From positions 1 to 14,626 of the forward strand of contig JAKAMM010000014.1 of the NCBI GenBank assembly GCA_021812905.1: DNA of 14,626 bases. Direction: 5' to 3'. The position numbers and the translations under genes are program-made. Of the stretch, positions 1 through 5,595 are shown in pieces (position 1 is the stretch's first letter; every line of letters begins with the position of its first letter). Source of the DNA: Chloroflexota bacterium (GTDB taxonomy: Bacteria; Chloroflexota; Anaerolineae; Anaerolineales; Villigracilaceae). The notes below the pieces were generated by a model, which was given only the letters and a program-made list of their open reading frames with translations, did no database searches and was not told the origin of the DNA.

Positions 1-324
1 CGGATAGAAAGTCTGTGCGTCGGATTCCGGCTCGATGCTGGATTCAAGTTCCGCCTCTTTCCGCGCCCTGGACCGGTTGACCGTTATCTTGAATTGCGCG
101 GCGGCTGAATCCAACCAGGCGCGCGCCCGCCCAGCCATCCCACCAGGCATTTCTTGAAGCGGCGATTCAATTTCGAAAGTTGTGAAAGTTGAGGGCGGAG
201 TGACCGCCTCCAGGTGCGTTTCTTCGACAGATGGCTCTACAGTTTCTTCGAAACGAGACGCGTTGGGCGTGAACTCAGCCTGTGCGATGATCAGCCGCGC
301 TTCGGTTGAGACATATTCGTTATC
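1..324 (-). CDS. Continuation of the RodZ-like protein in the -1 frame (partial, runs off window)
   Basis: Reading the minus strand from 324 down to 1 in the -1 frame relative to the RodZ-like gene gives 108 codons without a stop, starting 'DNEYVSTEAR' and ending at the window edge with 'SDAQTFYP'. The composition (acidic, Pro/Thr-rich, then a basic Arg/Lys stretch 'NRSRARKEAE') matches the linker of the upstream gene. No ATG with a ribosome-binding site begins this frame; the first ATG is about 59 codons in. It is therefore better explained as the rest of the same protein, reached by -1 frameshifting, transcriptional slippage, or a one-base homopolymer error or mutation. A transmembrane helix and DUF4115 domain would be expected beyond the window. 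Confidence 0.6.
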
Positions 325-971
325 TTTTTTTTTTCTTCTGATCCCGGTCCGGCTTTTGTCGTGGCAGAGGACTTTGCCTTTTTGGGCGCGGATCTCTTCG
401 CGGTAATTGTCTTTCTGTTTGATGAACGCTTTGCCGATTTCGTCGGTCCTCTTGTTGTGGCTGGTTCTTCAACTACAACCGGCGCAGGTTCGGCTGGCAA
501 TTCTTCTGTATAGCGCGCCGGCACGAACGCTGGTTCGAGAGCGGCAGGTTGCTCATCAGTTCCGGGTGCGTCAGTGACGGTATTCTCTGTATTTGAGTGA
601 CGCATGAAACGGTCGCGCAGACTGGTCAGCAGGTTGGGACGCGCCGGCGCGGGCGAGGAAATGGTCTCTTGAACGGAAGCCGCTGGACGTTCCGCGTCGA
701 GCGGCGTCGAAGCGTCCGGCGAAGAGATGATTGGTTGAGGTTCGGGCGGGCGCGCCATCGGCACGAGTTCATCCGCGTCCAGGCCAAGAAAATCTGCATA
801 GATGCGCAAAAATCCGCGCGCTTGCGCCGCGGAAGGAATGGCGGAAAGATCGTCGCGCTCAAGGGCCTCGAGATTATGCGGTCGAATTCGTGTGACCGCC
901 GAGACTTGCTCGAGGCTGAGGTGTTTTTCCTGGCGGGAACGCCTGAGTTTTTGACCGATGGTTTCAAACAT
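291..971 (-). CDS. RodZ-like helix-turn-helix protein (frame interrupted at an A-run)
   Basis: Residues 1-70 form the HTH_25 domain of RodZ-type cell-shape/cytoskeleton proteins: an 'IGQKLRRSRQEK' start, 'LSLEQVSAVTRIR', 'LEALERDDLSAIP' and 'ARGFLRIYADFLGLD'. RodZ proteins usually follow this with a linker, one transmembrane helix and a periplasmic DUF4115 domain. Here the HTH is followed by a long linker rich in Pro, Ala, Glu, then Lys/Ser/Thr, with no membrane helix before the stop at 291. The stop comes 11 codons after a run of ten A (minus strand), and the -1 frame is open from that run to the window edge, so the annotated 226 aa is probably the front part of a longer protein. The ATG at 971 begins the domain exactly, though no strong ribosome-binding site precedes it. 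It lies downstream of rplI on the same strand. The HTH family call is firm; the RodZ function is inference because the membrane part is not in view. Confidence 0.75.
   Translation of the reverse strand: MFETIGQKLRRSRQEKHLSLEQVSAVTRIRPHNLEALERDDLSAIPSAAQARGFLRIYADFLGLDADELVPMARPPEPQPIISSPDASTPLDAERPAASVQETISSPAPARPNLLTSLRDRFMRHSNTENTVTDAPGTDEQPAALEPAFVPARYTEELPAEPAPVVVEEPATTRGPTKSAKRSSNRKTITAKRSAPKKAKSSATTKAGPGSEEKKKITNMSQPKRG
325..334 (-). other. A10 homopolymer slippage site in the RodZ-like gene
   Basis: Ten consecutive A on the minus strand, followed by G. In the frame of the HTH gene the codons are GAA AAA AAA AAG, which contains the heptamer A AAA AAG in the zero frame, the slippery heptamer known from E. 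coli dnaX. A -1 slip moves the ribosome into the 108-codon open frame below it. One extra A in the template or transcript would have the same effect. Confidence 0.55.
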
Positions 972-1041
972 GGCTGGATTATTTTACTGCTTCTTGTTGG
1001 AATCAGCGAACCTGAAATAAAATAATACACGATAGCACAAC

Positions 1042-1067
1042 ATCACCGGCCCTTTTGAGCCGGTGAT
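1042..1067 (-). terminator. Hairpin between rplI and the RodZ-like gene
   Basis: A perfect 9-bp stem ATCACCGGC / GCCGGTGAT (1042-1050 with 1059-1067) closes an 8-nt loop. It lies downstream of rplI and upstream of the RodZ-like ATG, both on the minus strand. No good U-tract follows on either strand, so it may be a weak or factor-assisted terminator, an attenuator, or an mRNA-end stabiliser. Confidence 0.4.
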
Positions 1068-1075
1068 TCTCAATT

Positions 1076-1181
1076 TGTCATTGCGCGCAGGGCAAGTGTG
1101 CGAAGCATCCTAAAAGAACCGTGACTTGCTCCTCGCCGAAACAAGAGATGGCTTCGAGATGGAACACCCCTTGCAATGACA
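1076..1181. repeat. Dispersed palindromic repeat, TGTCATTGCG family, copy 1
   Basis: This element of about 106 nt begins TGTCATTGCG and ends TTGCAATGACA, so its ends are inverted repeats. Inside it shares blocks such as GTGTGCGAAGCA and GAGAT-GCTTCG with the copy at 7090-7232. It starts just downstream of the rplI stop codon (about 6 nt). Similar TCATTGCGAG-type repeats are common between genes in many bacterial genomes; no transposase is present, so a MITE-like or REP-like element is likely. Confidence 0.65.
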
Positions 1182-1186
1182 CTGCC

Positions 1187-1750
1187 CTATTCGGCTTTTG
1201 TTTCTTCGGCAGGAGATTCTTCGATAGGAACTTCTGCGGTCCTTTTCCTGCCGCGTGGCTTTTTGGCTTTTTCTTCCGCTTCGGCTGTTCCGGCCTCTGC
1301 GGCTTCGCCTTCGCGATGGACAATGACCTTGACTTCAGGAACCAGATCCATCGTCAGCCTCACGTGAGCCTTGAACTCGCCCAACTCGCGGATCGGCTGC
1401 ATGTCGATCTGCTGGCGCTTGACTTCGTATTTGGTCTGCTCCACGATGGCGGCGGCTACATCCTGCGTGGTGATCGAGCCATAGAGTTTTCCGGTTTCAC
1501 CGGCTTTGGCGGCGAAGGTCAGGGTGATACCGTTGACGTGCTCGGCCAGATCCTTGAGTTCGCTATTGAGCTTGGCGCGCTGTACTTCGCCTTGCGAGCG
1601 GATCTTCTCAGCAGTTTTCATGGCTCCGGGCGTGGCCAGTAAGGCCAGTTTCTGCGGAATCAGGAAGTTGCGGCCAAATCCATCGGCGACCTTTTTGACA
1701 TCACCGGCGCGGCCTAATTTGTAAACGTCCTTGATCAATAATACTTTCAT
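1187..1750 (-). CDS. rplI: 50S ribosomal protein L9
   Basis: L9 binds 23S rRNA domain V at the base of the L1 stalk and helps maintain the reading frame. The N-terminus 'MKVLLIKDVYKLGRAGD' followed by 'KKVADGFGRNFLIPQKLA' is the L9 N-domain signature, then the long connecting helix (about residues 40-75) and the C-terminal domain ('ITLTFAAKAGETGKLYGSIT', 'VRLTMDLVPEVKVIVHREG'). The start is the ATG at 1750: an AAAGGG ribosome-binding site lies about 10 nt upstream, whereas the in-frame TTG at 1759 sits too close to it. At 187 aa it exceeds the usual ~150 because of an acidic/basic low-complexity tail (Ala/Glu/Lys, 'KKPRGRKRT') of about 40 residues. It stands alone here, divergent from the DivIC-like gene. 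Confidence 0.95.
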   Translation of the reverse strand: MKVLLIKDVYKLGRAGDVKKVADGFGRNFLIPQKLALLATPGAMKTAEKIRSQGEVQRAKLNSELKDLAEHVNGITLTFAAKAGETGKLYGSITTQDVAAAIVEQTKYEVKRQQIDMQPIRELGEFKAHVRLTMDLVPEVKVIVHREGEAAEAGTAEAEEKAKKPRGRKRTAEVPIEESPAEETKAE

Positions 1751-1837
1751 TTCGTTCAAGCCCTTTCTGGCTATGGATTTCGTTGTGCGAAGGGTACCAC
1801 GCTCAACGGGCGGAGATTGTACCAGATGCTTCGGTTC

Positions 1838-1866
1838 TTGCCAACCACAGCGACAACGGGTAAGAT
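1838..1866 (+). promoter_or_regulatory. Predicted promoter giving a leaderless mRNA for the DivIC-like gene
   Basis: TTGCCA (1838-1843) and TAAGAT (1861-1866) are separated by exactly 17 nt. Transcription would start about 7 nt after the -10, at or next to the A of the ATG at 1873. No ribosome-binding site with normal spacing precedes that ATG, which fits leaderless initiation. Sequence-based prediction only. Confidence 0.45.
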
Positions 1867-1872
1867 AAAGGC

Positions 1873-2253
1873 ATGGATCGCTGGCCTATCAATCCCCGCC
1901 GCATATTTGTTTTTGTGGGCATCCTTGTGCTTATTCTGATGGTCATGGATTTCAATGCGCGTCTCGAAGAATTGGATCGCTTGAAGAAACAGTCACAGGT
2001 TGTGAGCGTGCAGGTAACGCAGGGGATACAAACCCAGCTCGCGTTACAAACACAGGCGGCATATGCCACTTCGGACCAGGCCGTGCAGGATTGGGCGTAC
2101 GGTGAGGGACATTATCACCAGCCCGGTGATCAGCCGGTCGCGCCGGTCGCAAAACCGGGTGTGTCTCCCATCGTCTCGGTTAAGCCAACACCGATCCCCA
2201 CTCCGATGCCCAACTGGCAAGTCTGGTTGAATCTGTTCTTTGGCGACCAATAA
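1873..2253 (+). CDS. FtsB/DivIC-like septum-formation protein
   Basis: A 126-aa bitopic protein. A short basic N-terminus ('MDRWPINPRR') is followed by one hydrophobic helix at about residues 12-28, then a Leu/Gln-rich coiled coil (about 29-65, 'ARLEELDRLKKQSQ'). Next comes 'AYGEGHYHQPGD', which matches the 'EEG...PGD' boundary of the DivIC/FtsB family, and a proline-rich tail ending 'NWQVWLNLFFGDQ'. Family members join the FtsQ-FtsL-FtsB divisome complex at the membrane. The 3' end overlaps the possible TTG start of lysA by 14 nt, suggesting coupling. Sequence similarity is low in this family, so the call rests on architecture. Confidence 0.65.
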   Translation: MDRWPINPRRIFVFVGILVLILMVMDFNARLEELDRLKKQSQVVSVQVTQGIQTQLALQTQAAYATSDQAVQDWAYGEGHYHQPGDQPVAPVAKPGVSPIVSVKPTPIPTPMPNWQVWLNLFFGDQ

Positions 2254-3574
2254 CATTCTCCCACTTTTGATTTCAGAACGACTTGCGCTCTTCCCTGATT
2301 CGACTCGTGTCCGCAACGATGAATTAACCATCGCGGGACATGATCTCGCCTCTCTCGCCGATTTATACGGGACGCCGTTATATTTATATGACCGCGCCAC
2401 GCTCGACTCTTCCGCCGCTGAATACAAAGGCGCGTCGAAAGAATATTATCCCGCCGCATCTGACATCACGTATGCAGGCAAGGCCTTTCTCTGCAAGGCC
2501 ATCGCCGAATGGACACAGACACACAGCTTATATATAGACTGCACCGGCGAAGGCGAGATCGGTATCGCGCTGGCGGGCAACGTACAACGCGAAAAAATAT
2601 TGGTGCACGGCGTAAATAAATCCATCAGCGATTTACAATCCGCAATTCAGCATTCGAATACGATCGTTGTTGATAATCTTTCTGAGTTATCACGCATCGC
2701 GAATCTTCTCATGCCCAACGCCCAACGCCCCACGCTTTGGCTTCGACTGCAACCGGGCATCGCCGTCCACACACATCACGCGTATACGCAGACGGGCCAG
2801 CATGACAGCAAATTTGGGATGACGCCCGAGGAAATTCTTCATGCAGTTGAGTTTTGCAGATTAAATAACCTGCCCTTGAATGGCCTCCATTTTCATCAAG
2901 GCTCGAACTTCCGTGACCCCGAGCCGTTGATCCCGGCCATTGATCTGGCATTGGATTTGGTAAGACAAATCAGCTTTGCAGGCGACTGGCATTTTTGTCC
3001 CGGCGGTGGCTGGGGTGTGGCATATCACGAAGATGAATTACCCAATCCATCCATTGAAAATTATGTGCGCGGCATTGCCGAGGCTGTGGTCGAAGGCTGT
3101 CGGCAGCGCGAACTCGATTTGCCGCATTTACATCTTGAGCCTGGCCGAAGCTTGATCGCGCGTGCGGGAGTCGCCATTTATCGCATCGGTTCGATCAAGC
3201 GGCGCGGCGAAAAGACCTGGCTGCTGACCGACGGCGGCATGGCGGACAATCCGCGGCATGCGTTATACGGCGCAAAATATTCCTGTTTAACGGTGGCCGG
3301 TTTGGGTCGGGAAATGAATGAGCATGTTTCCATCGCCGGGCCGTATTGCGAATCGGGCGATGTGGTCATTGAAAATTTGCCGATGCCAAAAGTCGAAGAG
3401 GGCGAGTTGATCGCGATCCCCGTCAGCGGGGCATATCATTTGAGCATGTCGAGCAATTACAACGGGGCACACCGTCCGGCGGTGGTTTGGCTGGAAAAGG
3501 GTAAGGCGAAATTGATCGTCCGAAGGGAAACGACCAAGGATTTATTAAGGCGCGACTTAAGCATCCGCGTATAA
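2240..3574 (+). CDS. lysA: Diaminopimelate decarboxylase-like PLP enzyme
   Basis: A fold-type III PLP decarboxylase (Orn/DAP/Arg decarboxylase class 2). DAP decarboxylase converts meso-diaminopimelate to L-lysine. Visible motifs: the PLP lysine in 'ITYAGKAFLCKA' (K81 from the TTG start), 'LHFHQGSNF' corresponding to the family's HIGSQ motif, the glycine-rich 'PGGGWGVAYHE', 'HLEPGRSLIARAG', the catalytic-loop cysteine in 'GPYCESGDV', and 'GAYHLSMSSNYNG' near the C-terminus. The start is uncertain: no ATG precedes the conserved region. Candidates are TTG at 2240 (overlapping the previous gene) or TTG at 2267; neither has a clear ribosome-binding site. A related carboxynorspermidine- or ornithine-type substrate cannot be excluded, but the motif set best fits LysA. 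Confidence 0.85.
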   Translation: MATNNILPLLISERLALFPDSTRVRNDELTIAGHDLASLADLYGTPLYLYDRATLDSSAAEYKGASKEYYPAASDITYAGKAFLCKAIAEWTQTHSLYIDCTGEGEIGIALAGNVQREKILVHGVNKSISDLQSAIQHSNTIVVDNLSELSRIANLLMPNAQRPTLWLRLQPGIAVHTHHAYTQTGQHDSKFGMTPEEILHAVEFCRLNNLPLNGLHFHQGSNFRDPEPLIPAIDLALDLVRQISFAGDWHFCPGGGWGVAYHEDELPNPSIENYVRGIAEAVVEGCRQRELDLPHLHLEPGRSLIARAGVAIYRIGSIKRRGEKTWLLTDGGMADNPRHALYGAKYSCLTVAGLGREMNEHVSIAGPYCESGDVVIENLPMPKVEEGELIAIPVSGAYHLSMSSNYNGAHRPAVVWLEKGKAKLIVRRETTKDLLRRDLSIRV

Positions 3575-3602
3575 TCTAAAGCAGTTTTACGTTAGGAGAA
3601 CC

Positions 3603-3794
3603 ATGTTTGCCCTCATCAAAAAACTCCACCTCTACTGGCCGCTCATCAAATCTACGCAGACGGGATTGTTGCTTGCCACAGGCATCGCGGGCTACCTCAG
3701 CGTAGGTACGCGCATTGGCCTGTCCACCCTGCTGGGTGTGTCGGCCACGCTCTTCCTCACCATCAGCGGCGAGAGACCCTCGGAGATCTGTTGA
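3603..3794 (+). pseudogene. Truncated N-terminal copy of heme O synthase (ctaB remnant)
   Basis: The first ~56 residues ('LHLYWPLIKSTQTGLLLATG...SATLFLTISG') clearly match the start of the intact CtaB-like protein at 8174 ('FRLYWPLIKSSQTSLLLLTG...SGSLFLAISG'). Similarity stops abruptly after CATCAGCGGC (about 3770), just before the NxxxDxxxD prenyl-diphosphate motif, so no catalytic residues remain. The last seven codons ('ERPSEIC') are unrelated. A good ribosome-binding site (TTAGGAGAACC) still precedes the ATG. Nucleotide identity to the intact copy is only moderate, so this is a paralog remnant rather than a fresh duplication. The 63-aa product would be two hydrophobic helices. Confidence 0.75.
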
Positions 3795-3874
3795 GCCGCG
3801 ATTCAAGTAGTTAGAAATGGGAAGACAATTTTAATGGAGGGCAGCCTTGCGCCGGTCGGCTTCTTACAGCAGAG

Positions 3875-4567
3875 TCATGGATGCGCCCATTGTTCCAGCG
3901 CGGATGGGTCTGCGATATGAATGCAATGGTCTTCCATGCGGATCGCTCCACCGCGTTCCAATTCCCTGAGCGAGCGCGCCACCACCTCACGCACGGTCCC
4001 AAGCCGCGCCGCCAGTTGCTCTTGCGTCCAACGCGGAACAGGGCGGCCCTGTGAATCATTCTGTGGCAATTCGCTGATCAAGCGCGCCAGGCGGTGAGTG
4101 ACCTGGTAAAATGCCATCTCACTGACCTGGTGAACCATGTTACGCAACATTTTTCCAAAATTGACCAGTATTTTTTGAGCAAACTGGGGATGAGCCAACA
4201 CCAGCCGACGCAAGAATTCGGCTTCAATTACCCACACGCGGCAAGCCTCCAACGCCTCCACATTGACCGGATTCGTTCCGCCGTCAAAGGCCGGCACTTC
4301 GGCAAACGTGTCGCCTTCTTGCAGTACACGCACAATATACTGGCGGCCCTGCGGAGAAAGGCGATAAATTTTCGCGCTCCCCTGCTCGATGATGTGCAGT
4401 CCATGACACGGATCGCCTTCCCAGAAGAAAGCTTCGCCACGCTGGTACTCGCGCAACTGCGTATGCGCGGCGATTTCTTTCAACAGGTCTTCGGGCAAAT
4501 CGTTGAAATATTCGTTGCCGTGCAGCGTCTTGATTTTCAACGAAAGGGCGGCTTCAATCTGTCTCAT
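3875..4567 (-). CDS. Crp/Fnr-family transcriptional regulator
   Basis: A cyclic-nucleotide-binding-like beta-roll (about residues 20-115: 'YQRGEAFFWEGDP', 'LHIIEQGSAKIYRLSPQGRQYIVRVLQEGDTFAE'), a dimerisation helix (about 118-165) and a C-terminal winged HTH ('RWTQEQLAARLGTVREVVARSL', about 180-201). The recognition helix carries R193-E194-x3-R198, matching R180/E181/R185 of E. coli CRP. The cAMP-contacting Arg-Ser pair of CRP is absent at 'DGGTNPVNVEAL', and there is no N-terminal Fe-S cysteine cluster as in FNR. The ligand is therefore probably not cAMP; a DNR-like heme/NO or other redox signal is possible (inference). The start is uncertain: ATG 4567 (chosen, 230 aa), ATG 4576 or TTG 4615. 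It faces away from the operon at 4831 and is its likely regulator. Confidence 0.85.
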   Translation of the reverse strand: MRQIEAALSLKIKTLHGNEYFNDLPEDLLKEIAAHTQLREYQRGEAFFWEGDPCHGLHIIEQGSAKIYRLSPQGRQYIVRVLQEGDTFAEVPAFDGGTNPVNVEALEACRVWVIEAEFLRRLVLAHPQFAQKILVNFGKMLRNMVHQVSEMAFYQVTHRLARLISELPQNDSQGRPVPRWTQEQLAARLGTVREVVARSLRELERGGAIRMEDHCIHIADPSALEQWAHP

Positions 4568-4574
4568 AAACAAC

Positions 4575-4580
4575 ATTATA
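4575..4580 (-). promoter_or_regulatory. Possible -10 box of the Crp/Fnr-type regulator gene
   Basis: A perfect TATAAT on the minus strand ends 8 nt before the ATG at 4567 and overlaps the alternative ATG at 4576. If used, the transcript would be leaderless from about 4567/4568. No -35 was recognised at the expected spacing. Confidence 0.3.
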
Positions 4581-4736
4581 TCCCACTCACATTTTGATCC
4601 TGCCCTGGTATGCAACCATTCTCAATATGAATCATGTCGTTGCGAAACGGCGCTCTCGAACGTAGTAAGACGTCATCTTTGCTCCAACGGGACCCGGCAC
4701 GAGGTCCAGATGGATGCGGCTTTTTATCACAAGAAG

Positions 4737-4752
4737 TGTGACTTTAGTTACA
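4737..4752 (+). promoter_or_regulatory. CRP/FNR-type operator for the five-gene operon
   Basis: TGTGA-CTTTAG-TTACA, a 16-bp inverted repeat with one mismatch from the TGTGA-N6-TCACA consensus of CRP. Its centre (4744.5) lies about 40.5 bp upstream of the start predicted from the TATAAT at 4773-4778, the class II activator position. A further TCACA at 4727-4731 makes an outward-facing pair with the same TGTGA. The adjacent regulator has the residues that read TGTGA. Confidence 0.6.
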
Positions 4753-4772
4753 GTCTTTATGTACGCTTGTAC

Positions 4773-4778
4773 TATAAT
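4773..4778 (+). promoter_or_regulatory. -10 box of the operon promoter
   Basis: A perfect TATAAT, with a predicted start near 4785 and a leader of about 45 nt to the ATG at 4831, which has an AAAGGAG ribosome-binding site. No TTGACA-like -35 exists at 17 nt; that place is taken by the end of the CRP-type operator, as expected for an activator-dependent promoter. Confidence 0.55.
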
Positions 4779-4830
4779 TCACATTATACGCAGTATAAAT
4801 CTGTGTTCCAAATTCTGAAAGGAGAATGCC

Positions 4831-5430
4831 ATGAAAGACACTATCTTCCTTCTACTCACCGGCCTGCTGGCCGCGTACCTGTGCTGGGTTTTCTACCAGC
4901 GCTACACCCAAAGCAAGGCGCTGCCTAACCTGTATTATCTGATGGGTTTTGCAGTGCTTTTGGTTTCGGGGCTGTTGCTGATTTTCCTCGGCCTGGGAAT
5001 TTTGGCTTCGCCCTACGTGCTGACCGTCGCCAGCCTGATCCCGCTCGGCATTTCCATGGGACTTGCTGAAGAGTATTTCCCCGCCTGGAAGAAGTATTTC
5101 AAGTGGTTCGCGATGATCGGCTTCCTGGCGATTGCTGTGACCAGCATCGGCGGCATGGACACACTCAAGAAGGTCGCCGTTCCGCTCTTCCACGGCGTGG
5201 CGGGACTCGTGATCTTCCTCGGCCCATTCTTTGCCAAGGGCGCTCCGAAGGGTTTCTGGTGGGTCGGCATCGGCGGCGTTTTGATCGGCCTAGGCGGCAT
5301 CGCGCTGGCGTTCATCTCGGTCGGCGCGCAGTTGCTGTTCTTCAGCCCTGAGTTCGTCATGCTGATTTTGACTCCTCTGCTCTTCCTGATGTCTGGCGCG
5401 TTCGCGTTGGGCTTCACGAAGAAGGGTTAG
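4831..5430 (+). CDS. Polytopic membrane protein of unknown function (paralog A)
   Basis: 199 aa with about six hydrophobic helices (roughly 4-22, 35-57, 60-77, 90-106, 116-134, 143-165, with a further one at 174-194). I do not recognise a named family. It is clearly paralogous to the product of 9037-9642: both start 'LLLTGLLAAY' / 'LLVTGLLAAY', share 'GxLLVxGLLLIxLG' and 'IPLxxSxGL', an acidic residue at E80-E82 after that helix, 'FLAVT'-like text, and a conserved 'HGVAG' with H121. It is the first gene of the operon, with an AAAGGAG ribosome-binding site. The conserved intramembrane His and Glu could bind heme or metal or carry protons, but this is speculation. It may be an accessory subunit of the oxidase-like protein encoded next. 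Confidence 0.7.
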   Translation: MKDTIFLLLTGLLAAYLCWVFYQRYTQSKALPNLYYLMGFAVLLVSGLLLIFLGLGILASPYVLTVASLIPLGISMGLAEEYFPAWKKYFKWFAMIGFLAIAVTSIGGMDTLKKVAVPLFHGVAGLVIFLGPFFAKGAPKGFWWVGIGGVLIGLGGIALAFISVGAQLLFFSPEFVMLILTPLLFLMSGAFALGFTKKG

Positions 5431-5461
5431 TATTTTCACCATTGAGGCACCAAGATTTTTG

Positions 5462-5531
5462 AACCGCGAAGCACGCTAAGGTCGCAAAGAAAACCTTTTT
5501 AATCTTCGCGTTCTTTGCGGTCTTCGCGGTT
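5462..5531. repeat. Palindromic repeat of the AACCGCGAAG type
   Basis: Outer arms AACCGCGAAG (5462-5471) and CTTCGCGGTT (5522-5531) pair perfectly over 10 bp; inner arms GCAAAGAA (5484-5491) and TTCTTTGC (5511-5518) pair over 8 bp. The element lies between the first and second operon genes, so a large hairpin would form in the polycistronic mRNA. Repeats built from CGCGAAG units are common intergenic elements. Confidence 0.6.
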
Positions 5532-5595
5532 AATTTTTCTGTGTCTCATGCACTCGAAAACCTGTAATCATTTTTTGTTTTTTGGAGGCATCCAA

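Noticed and set aside
182..406. A 74-codon plus-strand frame at the left end
   Set aside because: It is antisense to the RodZ-like protein and its -1 continuation and shows no motif.
3795..3874. Possible mobile-element end responsible for the ctaB truncation
   Set aside because: No inverted repeat, target duplication or known terminus could be recognised beside the breakpoint.
4627..4700. Possible further copy of the TGTCATTGCG repeat (ATGTCGTTGCGAAACG)
   Set aside because: Only the first ~12 bases resemble the family, no matching right end was found, and the internal blocks are absent; too weak to list.
4616..4830. Riboswitch or small RNA in the regulator-operon intergenic region
   Set aside because: Apart from the operator and promoter, no conserved riboswitch core or hairpin-plus-T-run was visible.
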